Shown: positions 41,615 through 51,914, counted from the stretch's first letter. The stretch: DNA of 64,000 bases from Alphaproteobacteria bacterium (GCA_017983635.1 JAGOBA010000018.1:1-64000), one strand, 5' to 3'. Numbers and translations are program-made. The notes: a model not told the origin generated them from the letters alone.

Positions 41615-43168
41615 TTAGCGTTTTCTCTTGATGCCGAGCAGCTTGAAGCCGCCGTTCGGCCAGTCGTCTAGCGTCGCGACGAAGAGATCGCGCACTGCTT
41701 CGATGCGTTCGTCGAGGTCTTCGCGGGTCCAGTCGGCGACGGAGATCGCCGGGAGCACGCTGACGTCAACCGTGCCGGGGCGCATGAAGATGGCGTCTCT
41801 GGCGCCAATGTCTTCGGCGTTGCGCAGGACGATGGGCACGATCGGGATCTCGGCCGTCATCGCCATGCGGAAGGCGCCCTTTTTGAACGGCAGGAGCTCG
41901 CGGCCTTGGGCGCGAGTGCCTTCGGGGGCGATGACGATCGAGATGCCTTTGCGGGCGAGGTCGGTCACCGGCTTCATGGACTCGATCGCCTTCTTCGCGT
42001 CGCCGCGATCGATGAAGGCGACCTGCATCAGGCGGCCGACAGGGCCCATGATCGGGTGCATCTCGAGCTCTTTCTTCGCGATACCGGTGTAATTCACGCG
42101 CAGGAGCTTTGAGACGATGAAGGCGTCGAAGTTGTTCTTGTGGTTGAAGATGAAGACCGCGGGGCGGTGGGCCCAAAGGTTTTCCTCACCCGTCACGTTC
42201 AGTTTCACGCCGGCGAAGGCGTGGATCACGTCGGCCCATTGCGGGGCCAGGATGTTGAGGCCCGTGCGGACGTCGTTGTTCAGGAAGCCGGCGGCGGCGG
42301 CGAGCGTCGCGATGGGGCCGGCGGCGGCGAGCGAGGCGACTGTGCGGCCGATCGTGTCGATCGTCGGGCGGCCGCGGCTCTGGAATTTTTGGATCGGCCA
42401 GCCGCGGCTGCGTGCGGTGGTCTCAAGCCCCGGAAACGGGTTCGTCGGGCGCGGGTTGCCGACGCTCATCATCAGCGGCACTTCTTCATTGCCGTCGGCG
42501 TAGGCGTAGGAGCGGTGCAGATCGATGCGATGCTGCTTCGCGAAGGCTTTCACGGCGTTCGCTTTGCCTTCGCCCCACATCGGCGCGCCGGTCGGATTGC
42601 CGGTCAGACGGCCGTCTTTGATTTCGAAACGCGAGCAGAGCACGTTGTCGATCCCCAAGAACTTCGCCGCCGGTTCGACCTGATAGGCGGTCGCGGACGA
42701 GGCCAAGATCAGCGTGTGGCCCTTCTTGCGGTGCGCCTCGATGCGACGCTTCATTTCGGGATAGACGCGGTCGGCGATCTTGGCCTTGAAGAGTTTTTCG
42801 CCTTCGAGCATCAGTTCGCGCTCGTTGCGGCCCTTCCAATTCTGCGCGGTGAAGGCGATCAGGTCGTTGAAGCCCGCCATGCCGAGCACGCCGCGCGCGG
42901 CGAGCGTGGCGAGGCCCAGCCATTCGCGCGCGCTCACCTGGCGGCGCATGATGCGCATCTGCGCGACGTCGAGTGCGGAGTAACCGGCGATCAACGTGCC
43001 GTCGTAGTCGAAGACGGCGGCGATGGACTTGCCGGAGGGGCCTTGTTCGATCTCTTCGATGGAGCCCGCGCGTGCCGGTGCCTTGCGCGCAGGGCGCGGC
43101 GCGCGCTTGGGCGCGACGGGCGCTTCGGGCTCGATGTTTTCGGCTGTCTTTTGCACGTTCAGAGCCAC
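41615..43168 (-). CDS. HAD-IB phosphatase / 1-acylglycerol-3-phosphate acyltransferase (PlsC) fusion
   Basis: 517 residues in two enzymes. A HAD-IB domain (about 50-270) shows AAVFDYDGTLIAGYSALDVA (motif I), LILASSATAYQVEP (motif II) and YADGNEEVPLMMSVG (motif IV). A PlsC domain (about 320-500) shows VFIFNHKNNFDAFIVSKLLR (N-H-x4-D), VIAPEGTRAQGRELLPFKKG and IPIVPIVLRNAED. The architecture is known in bacteria and points to making and dephosphorylating phosphatidic or lysophosphatidic acid for storage lipid or membrane turnover. It lies close to gpsA-plsB. The start is uncertain: GTG 43168 with a weak ribosome site; the first 45 residues are Ala/Pro/Arg-rich linker. Confidence 0.88.
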   Translation of the reverse strand: MALNVQKTAENIEPEAPVAPKRAPRPARKAPARAGSIEEIEQGPSGKSIAAVFDYDGTLIAGYSALDVAQMRIMRRQVSAREWLGLATLAARGVLGMAGFNDLIAFTAQNWKGRNERELMLEGEKLFKAKIADRVYPEMKRRIEAHRKKGHTLILASSATAYQVEPAAKFLGIDNVLCSRFEIKDGRLTGNPTGAPMWGEGKANAVKAFAKQHRIDLHRSYAYADGNEEVPLMMSVGNPRPTNPFPGLETTARSRGWPIQKFQSRGRPTIDTIGRTVASLAAAGPIATLAAAAGFLNNDVRTGLNILAPQWADVIHAFAGVKLNVTGEENLWAHRPAVFIFNHKNNFDAFIVSKLLRVNYTGIAKKELEMHPIMGPVGRLMQVAFIDRGDAKKAIESMKPVTDLARKGISIVIAPEGTRAQGRELLPFKKGAFRMAMTAEIPIVPIVLRNAEDIGARDAIFMRPGTVDVSVLPAISVADWTREDLDERIEAVRDLFVATLDDWPNGGFKLLGIKRKR

Positions 43169-43267
43169 CCCAGGCCGGCCTTTTCTTTTGAGCTAACACC
43201 CAGAGCGTTCCGGGGTCAAAAGGCCTGAGGCACTATAGGAAAAAGTGGCGAACGAAGTGCAAACGAC

Positions 43268-44374
43268 TTAGCGGCTGGCCGTGTCCAAACTCGCGGAAAT
43301 GGCTGCTAATCCACCGGCCAGCTCGGCCGGGAGCGGCCAGCCAAAGCCGATACGCATGAAACGGCGGTCCTGCTCGAACCAATGGCCGGGGCCGACGCAG
43401 GCGGCGTGATCGTGCTGGAGCGCGCGGTAGAAGCGCTCCACTTCGACGCCGGCGTCAGCGCGGATGCGCGGAAAGCAGACGCAGCCGCCCTCCGGCCGGA
43501 CCCACTCCATCCGGCGTTCGCGGGCGAGCCATTGTTCGACGGTGGCGAGCGCCTCGCGGAGCGTTTTCTCGACGGTTGTCAGCCACTGGCGCGATTGGTT
43601 CAGCGCGGCTTCGGCGATGTGTTCGTCGATGATCGAGCCGCAGATGCCGATCTGCTCCTTGGCGGCGAGGAAGCGTTCCATCAGCTTCACGTCGCGGTTC
43701 ACGATCCAGCCGACGCGGATGCCGGGGATGCCGTAGGACTTCGACATCGAGGCGACGCTGATCGCGCGCGGGCTGAGCGAGGCGGCGACGGGGAGTTTCG
43801 GCACGAACGACATCTCGCGGTAGGTTTCGTCGACAAGAAAATGGATGCCGCGGTTTTCGGCGATGGCGATCAGGCGTTTCAGGGTGGCTTCGCTCAGCGA
43901 AAGGCCGGTCGGGTTGTGCGGCGTGGTGACGGAGATCAGCTTTGTGTTCGGCCGGATGAGCGCTTCGACGCGGTCGGGGTCGAGGCGGAAACCGTCTTCG
44001 AACTTGAGATCGACGTAATCGATCGCGCAGCCGATGGCGCGCGGGGTTTCGATGTTCGTCGCGTAGTTTGGGCGGACGACGACGAGGTGGTCGGATTTCT
44101 CCAGCAGTGTCGTCGCGATGATGAAGAGCGCGCCGGCGGCACCCGCGGTGGTGAGGACGTCGGCCTCGGTAACGTTTGCCTGTTTCGCGATGGCGGCACG
44201 TAGTCCCGGCGCGCCGCGATGGACGCCGTACATCAGCACCAGGTCGTCGAACTTGAGGCCGAGGTCCGAAAGCTTGCGGTCGCGCATGGAGCTTTCGGAG
44301 AGGTTGAAGCGGATCGTGTCGTAGCCCTGTTCCTCAGGCGACTCGATCTCGATCGGCATGCGGACGTATTTCAT
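43268..44374 (-). CDS. class I/II pyridoxal-phosphate aminotransferase
   Basis: 368 residues, fold type I. It has TTAGAAGALFIIATTLLEKS (PLP phosphate-binding region), SVTTPHNPTGLSLSEATLKR (N-P-T-G), HFLVDETYREM (Asp to the pyridine N), VASMSKSYGIPGIRVGW with the Schiff-base Lys near residue 212, and MRIGFGWPLP carrying the carboxylate-binding Arg. Substrate unknown. AGAGG six bases upstream supports ATG 44374; a longer start would read into the palindromic gap. The methyltransferase gene upstream on the same strand is separated by a repeat-filled 177 bp. Confidence 0.87.
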   Translation of the reverse strand: MKYVRMPIEIESPEEQGYDTIRFNLSESSMRDRKLSDLGLKFDDLVLMYGVHRGAPGLRAAIAKQANVTEADVLTTAGAAGALFIIATTLLEKSDHLVVVRPNYATNIETPRAIGCAIDYVDLKFEDGFRLDPDRVEALIRPNTKLISVTTPHNPTGLSLSEATLKRLIAIAENRGIHFLVDETYREMSFVPKLPVAASLSPRAISVASMSKSYGIPGIRVGWIVNRDVKLMERFLAAKEQIGICGSIIDEHIAEAALNQSRQWLTTVEKTLREALATVEQWLARERRMEWVRPEGGCVCFPRIRADAGVEVERFYRALQHDHAACVGPGHWFEQDRRFMRIGFGWPLPAELAGGLAAISASLDTASR

Positions 44375-44398
44375 GGGGGTGCCTCTGGTCGCGCGTCG

Positions 44399-44535
44399 TG
44401 CCCCCTCCACCGTCGCGTTCCGCGCCGGTCCCCCTCCCCCGCAAGCGGGGGAGGACCACTCACCGTCGCGTGTTGTGATCCTCCCCCGCTTGCGGGGGAG
44501 GGGGACCGACACCGAAGGCGGCGGTGGAGGGGGCC
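44399..44535. repeat. multi-layer palindrome (CTCCCCCGCTTGCGGGGGAG type)
   Basis: Outer arms GCCCCCTCCACCGTCG (44399-44414) and its complement at about 44519-44535 enclose 30-nt arms (about 44425-44455 and 44478-44508). Each of those contains its own palindrome, CTCCCCCGCAAGCGGGGGAG. The unit lies between two same-strand genes. Confidence 0.9.
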
Positions 44536-44551
44536 ACTGCTGCGCTTGGTA

Positions 44552-45361
44552 TCACGTCGCGACGTCGGCGACGAGCGCCGGGCGCGCGGGGAGTTGTTTG
44601 AGGAGTGCTGCGAGTTCGCCCTTGGCCTGCGCGTTCGAGAGTTGGTGGCGTTCGGCGAGGATGAGTTCGTTCTTGAGCGAGTGTTCGAGGCCGACCAACT
44701 CCGTCACGCGAACTTTGTAGCCGTGTGCCTCCAGGTAGAGCGCGCGGATGACGTTGGTGAGGTTGCTCGCGAACTCGCGGCGTTGGATCGGGTGGCGCCA
44801 GAGTTGATGCAGCGGGTGCTTGCCTTCATGCTCCAGCGCGCGGGCGAGTTCGGCTTGGCAGCACGGCACAAGCGCGATGACGCGCGCTTCATGGCGGAGC
44901 GCGAAGCGGATGGCGTCGTCGGTTGCGGTATCGCAGGCGTGCAGCGCGGTGACCATGTCGAGCTTGCCGTCGATGTTCACGTCGTTGATCGCGCCGGCGA
45001 CGAAGCGCATGCGATCGAACTTGCTTTCGCGCGCGATGCGTTCGGCGTTGTCGATTAGCGGCCCGCGCGCTTCGACGGCGATGACTTCGCCCTTCCCCTT
45101 CGGGCCGAAGATGAGGTCGTAGAGAATGAAGCCGAGATAGGATTTGCCGGCGCCGAGGTCGGCGAGGCGCGGTGCCTCCGTCGTCTCCAGCAGGCGGTCG
45201 AGCGGTTGGCGGATGAGTTGCGTAAGGTGCAGGACCTGTTTCAACTTGCGGCGCGAGTCCGCATTCAGCGCGCCGTCGCGGGTGAGGATGTGCAGCGCCT
45301 TCAACAGCTCGACCGATTGGCCGGGCCAGAGGTCTTTGAGATTCTCTGCTTTGTGCGCCAT
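44552..45361 (-). CDS. SAM-dependent methyltransferase (Methyltransf_32 type)
   Basis: 269 residues from ATG 45361; upstream extension would translate a REP. The SAM motif is RLADLGAGKSYLGFILYDLI (about 88-107), followed by VIAVEARGPLIDNAERIARE and DMVTALHACDTATDDAIRFA. VIALVPCCQAELARAL carries the P-C-C-Q signature of this family, whose eukaryotic members include tRNA and small-molecule methyltransferases. The target here is unknown. No operon partner within 170 bp. Confidence 0.78.
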   Translation of the reverse strand: MAHKAENLKDLWPGQSVELLKALHILTRDGALNADSRRKLKQVLHLTQLIRQPLDRLLETTEAPRLADLGAGKSYLGFILYDLIFGPKGKGEVIAVEARGPLIDNAERIARESKFDRMRFVAGAINDVNIDGKLDMVTALHACDTATDDAIRFALRHEARVIALVPCCQAELARALEHEGKHPLHQLWRHPIQRREFASNLTNVIRALYLEAHGYKVRVTELVGLEHSLKNELILAERHQLSNAQAKGELAALLKQLPARPALVADVAT

Positions 45362-45374
45362 GTCACCTATCTTC

Positions 45375-45501
45375 GTCATGACCGGGCTTGACCCGGCCAC
45401 CCAGGACCACCTTATCCTGCAGCCGATGACGCGGGAAACTGCGCGATATCGAAGCGCTGTGCGCGTGACCCTGAGTGGCCGGGTCAAGCCCGGCCATGAC
45501 G
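45375..45501. repeat. REP-type inverted repeat (GGCCGGGTCAAGCCCGGCC)
   Basis: Arms at 45375-45400 and 45475-45501 are reverse complements with one difference. Each arm holds the internal palindrome CGGGTCAAGCCCG (or CGGGCTTGACCCG). Similar units are common intergenic repeats in alphaproteobacteria. The pair fills the divergent gap between the methyltransferase and FecR-domain genes. Confidence 0.9.
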
Positions 45502-45514
45502 GACAAAAGGAACA

Positions 45515-46228
45515 ATGCCGTTGACCATGAAACTGACGCGGCGAGAGGCATTGTTGGCGACGGCGGCGCTTGGCGCGGTCTCGTCGGCGCGGGCGGCTGA
45601 GGATGATGGCGTTGGTGGCGTGACCGACATCGTCAACGTTGCTTGGTCGACCATTGCGCCTAGCCCTCGGGAGGAGATTGAGTTCGAGGACGTGGTCTAT
45701 ATGAACGAGGTCATTGAGACGGACGACGAGAGCGCGCTGGTCGTGAAGTTCTCGGATGGGTCGAAACTCACGTTGGGCGAGAACGCCACGGTCGTGATCG
45801 ACAAGTATGTCTATGACGCCGGGGCGAAGACGGGCGAGCAGGCGATCAGCTTAACCAAAGGTGCGTTCCGTTTCCTGTCGGGCAGCCTGCCGAAGGAAAA
45901 CGTCAAGCTCTCCACGCCGACGGTGACGATCGGCATTCGCGGGACCGAGCTCGTGTTCGACGTGGCGGAGGATGGCGAGACGGAGATGTCGGCGGTCGCC
46001 GGCGAGGCCGATGCGACGGACGGTTCGGGCGAGACGCTGACCGTTCGTGTCGACGAGTCCGTCGTCATCGACCGTAACCGCCGCTTTCGCGGGCGGGTGC
46101 GCAAGTTTCGGCACAAGTCGCGCTCGATTGCGATTGCCGAGGGACTGGACGGCGCGCGCAAACGCTGGCGCATTCGCAAGGTGCGCCAGCGCCGGGCGAT
46201 CCGGCGGCGCCGCCGGCGCGACAACTAG
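45515..46228 (+). CDS. FecR-domain secreted protein with twin-arginine-like signal
   Basis: 237 residues. The N-terminus LTRREALLATAALGAVSSAR has a twin-Arg and a hydrophobic core ending in ARA, a likely Tat or Sec signal. Residues about 55-165 are FecR-like beta structure (VYMNEVIETDDESALVVKFS, DGSKLTLGENATVVIDKYVY, STPTVTIGIRGTELVFDV). The last 50 residues are extremely Arg-rich (KRWRIRKVRQRRAIRRRRRR), an unusual polycationic tail that could bind nucleic acid or anionic polymers. ATG 45515 has AAAAGGAA upstream; ATG 45527 is the alternative. No sigma factor or receptor partner is adjacent. Confidence 0.78.
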   Translation: MPLTMKLTRREALLATAALGAVSSARAAEDDGVGGVTDIVNVAWSTIAPSPREEIEFEDVVYMNEVIETDDESALVVKFSDGSKLTLGENATVVIDKYVYDAGAKTGEQAISLTKGAFRFLSGSLPKENVKLSTPTVTIGIRGTELVFDVAEDGETEMSAVAGEADATDGSGETLTVRVDESVVIDRNRRFRGRVRKFRHKSRSIAIAEGLDGARKRWRIRKVRQRRAIRRRRRRDN

Positions 46229-46303
46229 GCCTGAAATCGGCGGATTCGCGGGCATTTTGCCGCTCGACAGAGCGGGCCGATGCCGCTATTTCCTCGCCCT
46301 CCC

Positions 46304-48106
<1,803 letters not shown>

Positions 48107-48424
48107 GGCGTTGAGGCTGAGCGACCAGCTTGTCTATTGCCAGGCCGTCGCCCGGCCATAGGGACAGCTCATTGAAAGTCGATCTGATGTCGGCGCAATC
48201 CAGCGTTTGACGTCGCATTCGCGGACTGTAGCTAACTTCCCAGTTGGACGCAGAGGCGGGACACCGCCGCCGCTCACTGAAGCTATCGCAAGCTTTATCG
48301 CTTGTGGAAACACAGAATTCCGACCATTCACGGCCTTGACGTCGCCTGTCCAACGGTCGCGAATCTGCTGAGAGGTGGGCTCCTGCCGCCTCGGACCCAC
48401 AGGGTTCATTGGAGGCAGCCGCTC
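48107..48424. other. intergenic region between lepA and the TIR-domain gene
   Basis: 318 bp with no gene or RNA I can support. An in-frame extension of the TIR gene back to 48302 exists but does not look like protein (HRIPTIHGLDVACP). Composition and codon pattern change here relative to lepA, which fits the left border of an acquired cassette. No repeat or att-like site is recognised. Confidence 0.5.
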
Positions 48425-49699
48425 ATGAAACCGCCAAAGGTATTTGTCTCATACTCGCATGACTCCCAGGCGCACAGGGACTGGGTCGTGCGCCTCGCTG
48501 CCGACCTCAGATCGAACGGCGTTGAGACAATCCTAGATCAATGGGACCTCTCGCTTGGCCAGGACGTTAGCCTGTTCATGCAGAAAGGAATCGCTGAGAG
48601 CGATCGTGTCCTGCTGGTCTGCACGGAGACGTATGTGCGAAAGGCCGAGGACGGAATTGGAGGCGTGGGATATGAGCGACTGGTCGTGACAGCCGAAGTC
48701 GTGCAGTCCATCGACACGAAGAAATTCATTCCCGTCGTTCGGGGTAATAGCAGCGCGCGCAAGGTGCCATTGTTTCTCGGGCCACGCCTCTACGTCGATT
48801 TTTCGGACGACAAAAACTACGAGACGCGTCTTCAGGAGCTTCTACGCGAGTTGCATGGTGCCGCCGCCAAGGAGAAACCCCCGATAGGACCCAATCCGTT
48901 TTCTGGGCGCGTCGCCGCACTCAGCGCGCCTCGCGTCGTAAGCCGGACTGGTGCGACAGGAACCGGCGCATCGCTTTTGGACAGCGATTGGTTTGCCAAA
49001 GAACTTGTCAACGCAAGGAAGGGCGCCGACGCGATCGGGTTCGCCACCCATATGGAGCTACGCTTTGGTCTGCACGACGCCATCCAAAAGTCGCAGATCG
49101 AACTGTTGGATTCGGTACGCGCGGCCGAGATTCACACCTTCGGCTGGCCCATTGGCGTCACCTTGGAGAACAGAGATGAATACAAACCGCGCCCCTTCGG
49201 TGATGGAGTTAAAGCGGAGATTTCCATAAAGAAGGCATCGCCGGGAGATCGAGAATCCTATGACTACTGGGCTATTGCCCAAAACGGCGATTTCTTCCTG
49301 CTTCAAAGTTTGTTTGAGGATCAGCGGAAGAAGAACGAGGTGTTCTTCAACACGCGAATCGTGCGCGTGACCGAGTCACTTCTGTTCGCAGCAAGGTTGT
49401 ACCGCAACCTTGGTGCACCGGAGGGCGCGCCGCTCAGCATTCGCGTTACCCATCGCGGGTTTGCCGGCCGAACGCTCTCGAGTTCCAACGGCAACCGCCA
49501 GCTCTCCGTGCGAGCAACCTCTAACGAAAACGAATGTCAATCCGAACTGGTTCTAACGCTGAAGGACATCGAGAAATTCCTCGTTGCCGACGTCAAGCGG
49601 TTGACCGCACCGCTGTTCACGCTCTTCGACTTCACCACATTTGCAGACACCGTTTATGAAGACATCGTGCGTCGCTTTGAGCGCGGTGAGGTCACCTAG
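48425..49699 (+). CDS. TIR/SEFIR-domain protein with unrecognised C-terminal domain
   Basis: 424 residues from ATG 48425, with GGAGG about ten bases upstream. Residues 1 to about 145 are a TIR/SEFIR domain: KVFVSYSHDSQAHRDWVVRL, ETILDQWDLSLGQDVSLFMQ, SDRVLLVCTETYV and GGVGYERLVVTAEVV, whose Glu after GY is in the usual place for the catalytic Glu of TIR NADases. After a Pro-rich linker (KEKPPIGPNP) comes a C-terminal domain (about 190-424; YDYWAIAQNGDFFLLQSLFE, NTRIVRVTESLLFAARLYRN) that I do not recognise, possibly a sensor. The next gene, 15 bp on, is a membrane protein. A prokaryotic immune role is inferred. Confidence 0.75.
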   Translation: MKPPKVFVSYSHDSQAHRDWVVRLAADLRSNGVETILDQWDLSLGQDVSLFMQKGIAESDRVLLVCTETYVRKAEDGIGGVGYERLVVTAEVVQSIDTKKFIPVVRGNSSARKVPLFLGPRLYVDFSDDKNYETRLQELLRELHGAAAKEKPPIGPNPFSGRVAALSAPRVVSRTGATGTGASLLDSDWFAKELVNARKGADAIGFATHMELRFGLHDAIQKSQIELLDSVRAAEIHTFGWPIGVTLENRDEYKPRPFGDGVKAEISIKKASPGDRESYDYWAIAQNGDFFLLQSLFEDQRKKNEVFFNTRIVRVTESLLFAARLYRNLGAPEGAPLSIRVTHRGFAGRTLSSSNGNRQLSVRATSNENECQSELVLTLKDIEKFLVADVKRLTAPLFTLFDFTTFADTVYEDIVRRFERGEVT

Positions 49700-49714
49700 A
49701 GGAGCCGACAGCGC

Positions 49715-50416
49715 ATGCTTTCGTATCTGAATGCCAACTCAGGCGCATTGACGGTCATCTTTACAGCGATAGTCACGGTGTCAACGGTGGCATATGCGGT
49801 GCTCACACAACGGCTCGTAAGCGAGACGAAGCAGCTGCGGCGAGCCGAAACCGAACCTGCACTTGTGGTCTATCTCTCACCCAGCGATCGATGGGTAAAT
49901 CTCTTTTACCTGGTGATACACAATCACGGAAAAGGCGTCGCACGTAACATCAAATGGAGTCTCGTCCCCTCGCGCGAAGAACTTACTACGCTCGGCGTTA
50001 AGGCCACATCTCTAGCGCTGCTGGATGGCTTCGCACAGCTCGCGCCCGACCAGCGAGTTCGATCGTTCTTTGGTAGCGTGGCCGAGCTGCTGAAAGATCC
50101 TCCAATGCAAGCCATTCAGATTTCGGTGAGCTACGAGAACGATGCGCGGCAAGTCGCGACAGCGAACTTCCTGCTTGATGTAAACCAGTTTCGTGGAATC
50201 GTGGAGTTGGGCAAAGCAGCAGACGTTCGTATTGCGGAGTCGCTGGAGAAGCTGGAGAGAAATCTGAGGTCCGTTGTTTCGGATGGCAGTATTTCCGTTC
50301 TCGTACAGACACTGACGGAAGCCAAGCATGAGCGCGAAAAATTTGTTGCGGAAGTTCGAGCGATGGCTCAGGCAGAGCGATCACACTCCGAACAAGCTCG
50401 CGAGACCGATACTTAG
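49715..50416 (+). CDS. membrane-anchored partner of the TIR-domain protein, function unknown
   Basis: 233 residues. One N-terminal TM helix (about 10-32, ALTVIFTAIVTVSTVAYAVL) is followed by ETKQLRRAETEPALVVYL, a charged helix entering a beta-sandwich-like domain (NLFYLVIHNHGKGVARNIKW, AIQISVSYENDARQVATANF). A C-terminal coiled coil follows (about 165-230, ESLEKLERNLRSVVS…). Anchored cytoplasmic proteins of this layout are found but not characterised. It starts 15 bp after the TIR gene, with GGAG upstream, so the two form a transcript. It could be the membrane arm of a two-gene system. Confidence 0.7.
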   Translation: MLSYLNANSGALTVIFTAIVTVSTVAYAVLTQRLVSETKQLRRAETEPALVVYLSPSDRWVNLFYLVIHNHGKGVARNIKWSLVPSREELTTLGVKATSLALLDGFAQLAPDQRVRSFFGSVAELLKDPPMQAIQISVSYENDARQVATANFLLDVNQFRGIVELGKAADVRIAESLEKLERNLRSVVSDGSISVLVQTLTEAKHEREKFVAEVRAMAQAERSHSEQARETDT

Positions 50417-50511
50417 CGGCACTGTCGTGGCTTGCGCTTACCATGAACGGTAGGCCTCTCGTCCGCTCTTGCTTGGCCCTTCATAGACCACGATTGCTTC
50501 GAAGACTCTCA

Positions 50512-50541
50512 AAGAGCAGGCGGGACGCCTGCGGTCCCAGG
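50512..50541. repeat. family-A palindromic repeat, single arm (decayed copy)
   Basis: A right-hand arm (GGCGGGACGCCTGCGGTCCC within it). A poor left-arm remnant (CGTCCGCTCTTG) sits near 50459-50470. It marks the right border of the TIR cassette and lies 40 bp before the next gene's stop. Confidence 0.75.
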
Positions 50542-50581
50542 TATTGCGCCCTTCACCGTGCGCTGAGCTTTACGACGAAGG

Positions 50582-51343
50582 CTACGGGGCGAACTTTGCT
50601 TGGCAGGCGTCGAACGATAGCGTTGGGGCGCGGATGAGGCGCTGTCCGTTGGGCGCCGCCGTCGGGTCGACGAAGATCATGTTGTAGTCGTTCGCTTTCA
50701 GGCCGTAAGCGCGGGTCTTTGAGAGGTTGAGGACGCCGACGTCGAAGGTGAAGCTACGGTCTTCTTGGGCGATGAGCCAGTGGCTGTTGTCGCGGTCGTC
50801 GGACATTGTGATGGCGTCGCCCGGTTTGATCGTGCCGTCGAGTCTGGGGCGGAGGAGGACGGCTTTTTCTTCCGGCAAATCTTTCACGCGGTCGAAGGTG
50901 CGGGCGTGGAATTGGCCTTCGATGACGAGGTGTGCTGAGACCATGTTGTTGTGGACGTGCGGGATGATGGCGCCGCCTTGTCTCATGCCGAAGAAGCGGA
51001 TGAACCACGGGCGCTCTGTGCCGGCGACGTTGATGGTGGCCGGGAATTTTGGGTCGGCGGTTTCGGCCAGGTTTGTCGGGAACGCCATCGCCTTCGTTAG
51101 GCGGTCGAAGTTCAGATAACGACGCAGGTCACCCAAGTTCACGCCGGTGTCGAGCGCCACGATGCGGTCTTGCCAATCGGTCAGCGCGATTTTCGCGGCC
51201 GCGAGATCGCGGTTCAGGTCGGCCACGTCTTGCGCCCAACGGTCGAGCGCGCGCGGGGTCGCGGCGAGCGCGCCTGAGGTGTGGATCGCGTTCAGCGCGG
51301 CGGCGCCCGCGAGGGCCTGGAAGAGCGTGCGGCGGTCGAGCAT
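50582..51343 (-). CDS. secreted cupin-fold protein
   Basis: 253 residues. The N-terminus MLDRRTLFQALAGAAALNAI continues to GALA; it has twin Arg and a hydrophobic core, so it is exported. The mature part has a cupin: IIPHVHNNMVSAHLVIEGQF has the H-x-H…E/H pattern expected of a metal site, then KPGDAITMSDDRDNSHWLIA. Enzymatic role unknown; thiol dioxygenase-like or sugar-binding cupins are alternatives. It is the last gene of the MarR–DUF3052-like–SRPBCC run (46-bp gap). I start at ATG 51343; the upstream extension is antisense-type noise. Confidence 0.72.
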   Translation of the reverse strand: MLDRRTLFQALAGAAALNAIHTSGALAATPRALDRWAQDVADLNRDLAAAKIALTDWQDRIVALDTGVNLGDLRRYLNFDRLTKAMAFPTNLAETADPKFPATINVAGTERPWFIRFFGMRQGGAIIPHVHNNMVSAHLVIEGQFHARTFDRVKDLPEEKAVLLRPRLDGTIKPGDAITMSDDRDNSHWLIAQEDRSFTFDVGVLNLSKTRAYGLKANDYNMIFVDPTAAPNGQRLIRAPTLSFDACQAKFAP

Positions 51344-51389
51344 GGGGCTCAGACTGTGTTCTGCGCGCCGACGCGCAAAGTGGCGGCAA

Positions 51390-51914
51390 TCACATGGCGG
51401 GCGCGATGGCGGCCTCTTCGCCAAAGCTTGCGGCCAGGTGGCCGAGGTAGGTGTTGATCGTGCCGTCGTGGCCCATGATGTGTTTGGCGACGATGCGGAA
51501 GAGCGGGTTTTCGACCCAGCCGTTTTCGGTGATGGTGATCGTGGTGCCCGTGGCGCTGGGCGCGACCGTGATCGTCCAGGTGCCGCCGAACATTTCTTCG
51601 TCGACGATTTGGCGAACGAGGCGCGACGGCGGGGTTTGCTCCAGGGTTTCGTAGGCAAGCGCGTTGCCCGATGTGAAATCCTCGCGCCAGACTTCGTGGC
51701 CGTTGCGGTCGGGCAATCGCGTGGCGGCTTTGACGTCCTTGCGCCACTGCGGCGCGTCGGCTTCGTTGGCGACGCGGGCCCAGACAGCGTCGGGGCTTGC
51801 CTTCAAGTCCATGCGGCGGGAGGCGGTGTGTTCGCGCGGGAGGAAACCGCCCCAGGCGTAGACGGCGACCGTGAGCGCCGCGATGGCGACGACGATTTTC
51901 AATAGCGTGAGCAT
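51390..51914 (-). CDS. membrane-anchored SRPBCC (START-like) protein
   Basis: 174 residues. An N-terminal TM helix (2-22, LTLLKIVVAIAALTVAVYAW) is followed by an SRPBCC domain for hydrophobic ligands (SRRMDLKASPDAVWARVANE, EQTPPSRLVRQIVDEEMFGG, TWTITVAPSATGTTITITEN). The ligand is not known. ATG 51914 is four bases after the stop of the preceding gene, with AGGGTAGGGC as ribosome site. That string also occurs before the preceding gene. Confidence 0.8.
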   Translation of the reverse strand: MLTLLKIVVAIAALTVAVYAWGGFLPREHTASRRMDLKASPDAVWARVANEADAPQWRKDVKAATRLPDRNGHEVWREDFTSGNALAYETLEQTPPSRLVRQIVDEEMFGGTWTITVAPSATGTTITITENGWVENPLFRIVAKHIMGHDGTINTYLGHLAASFGEEAAIAPAM

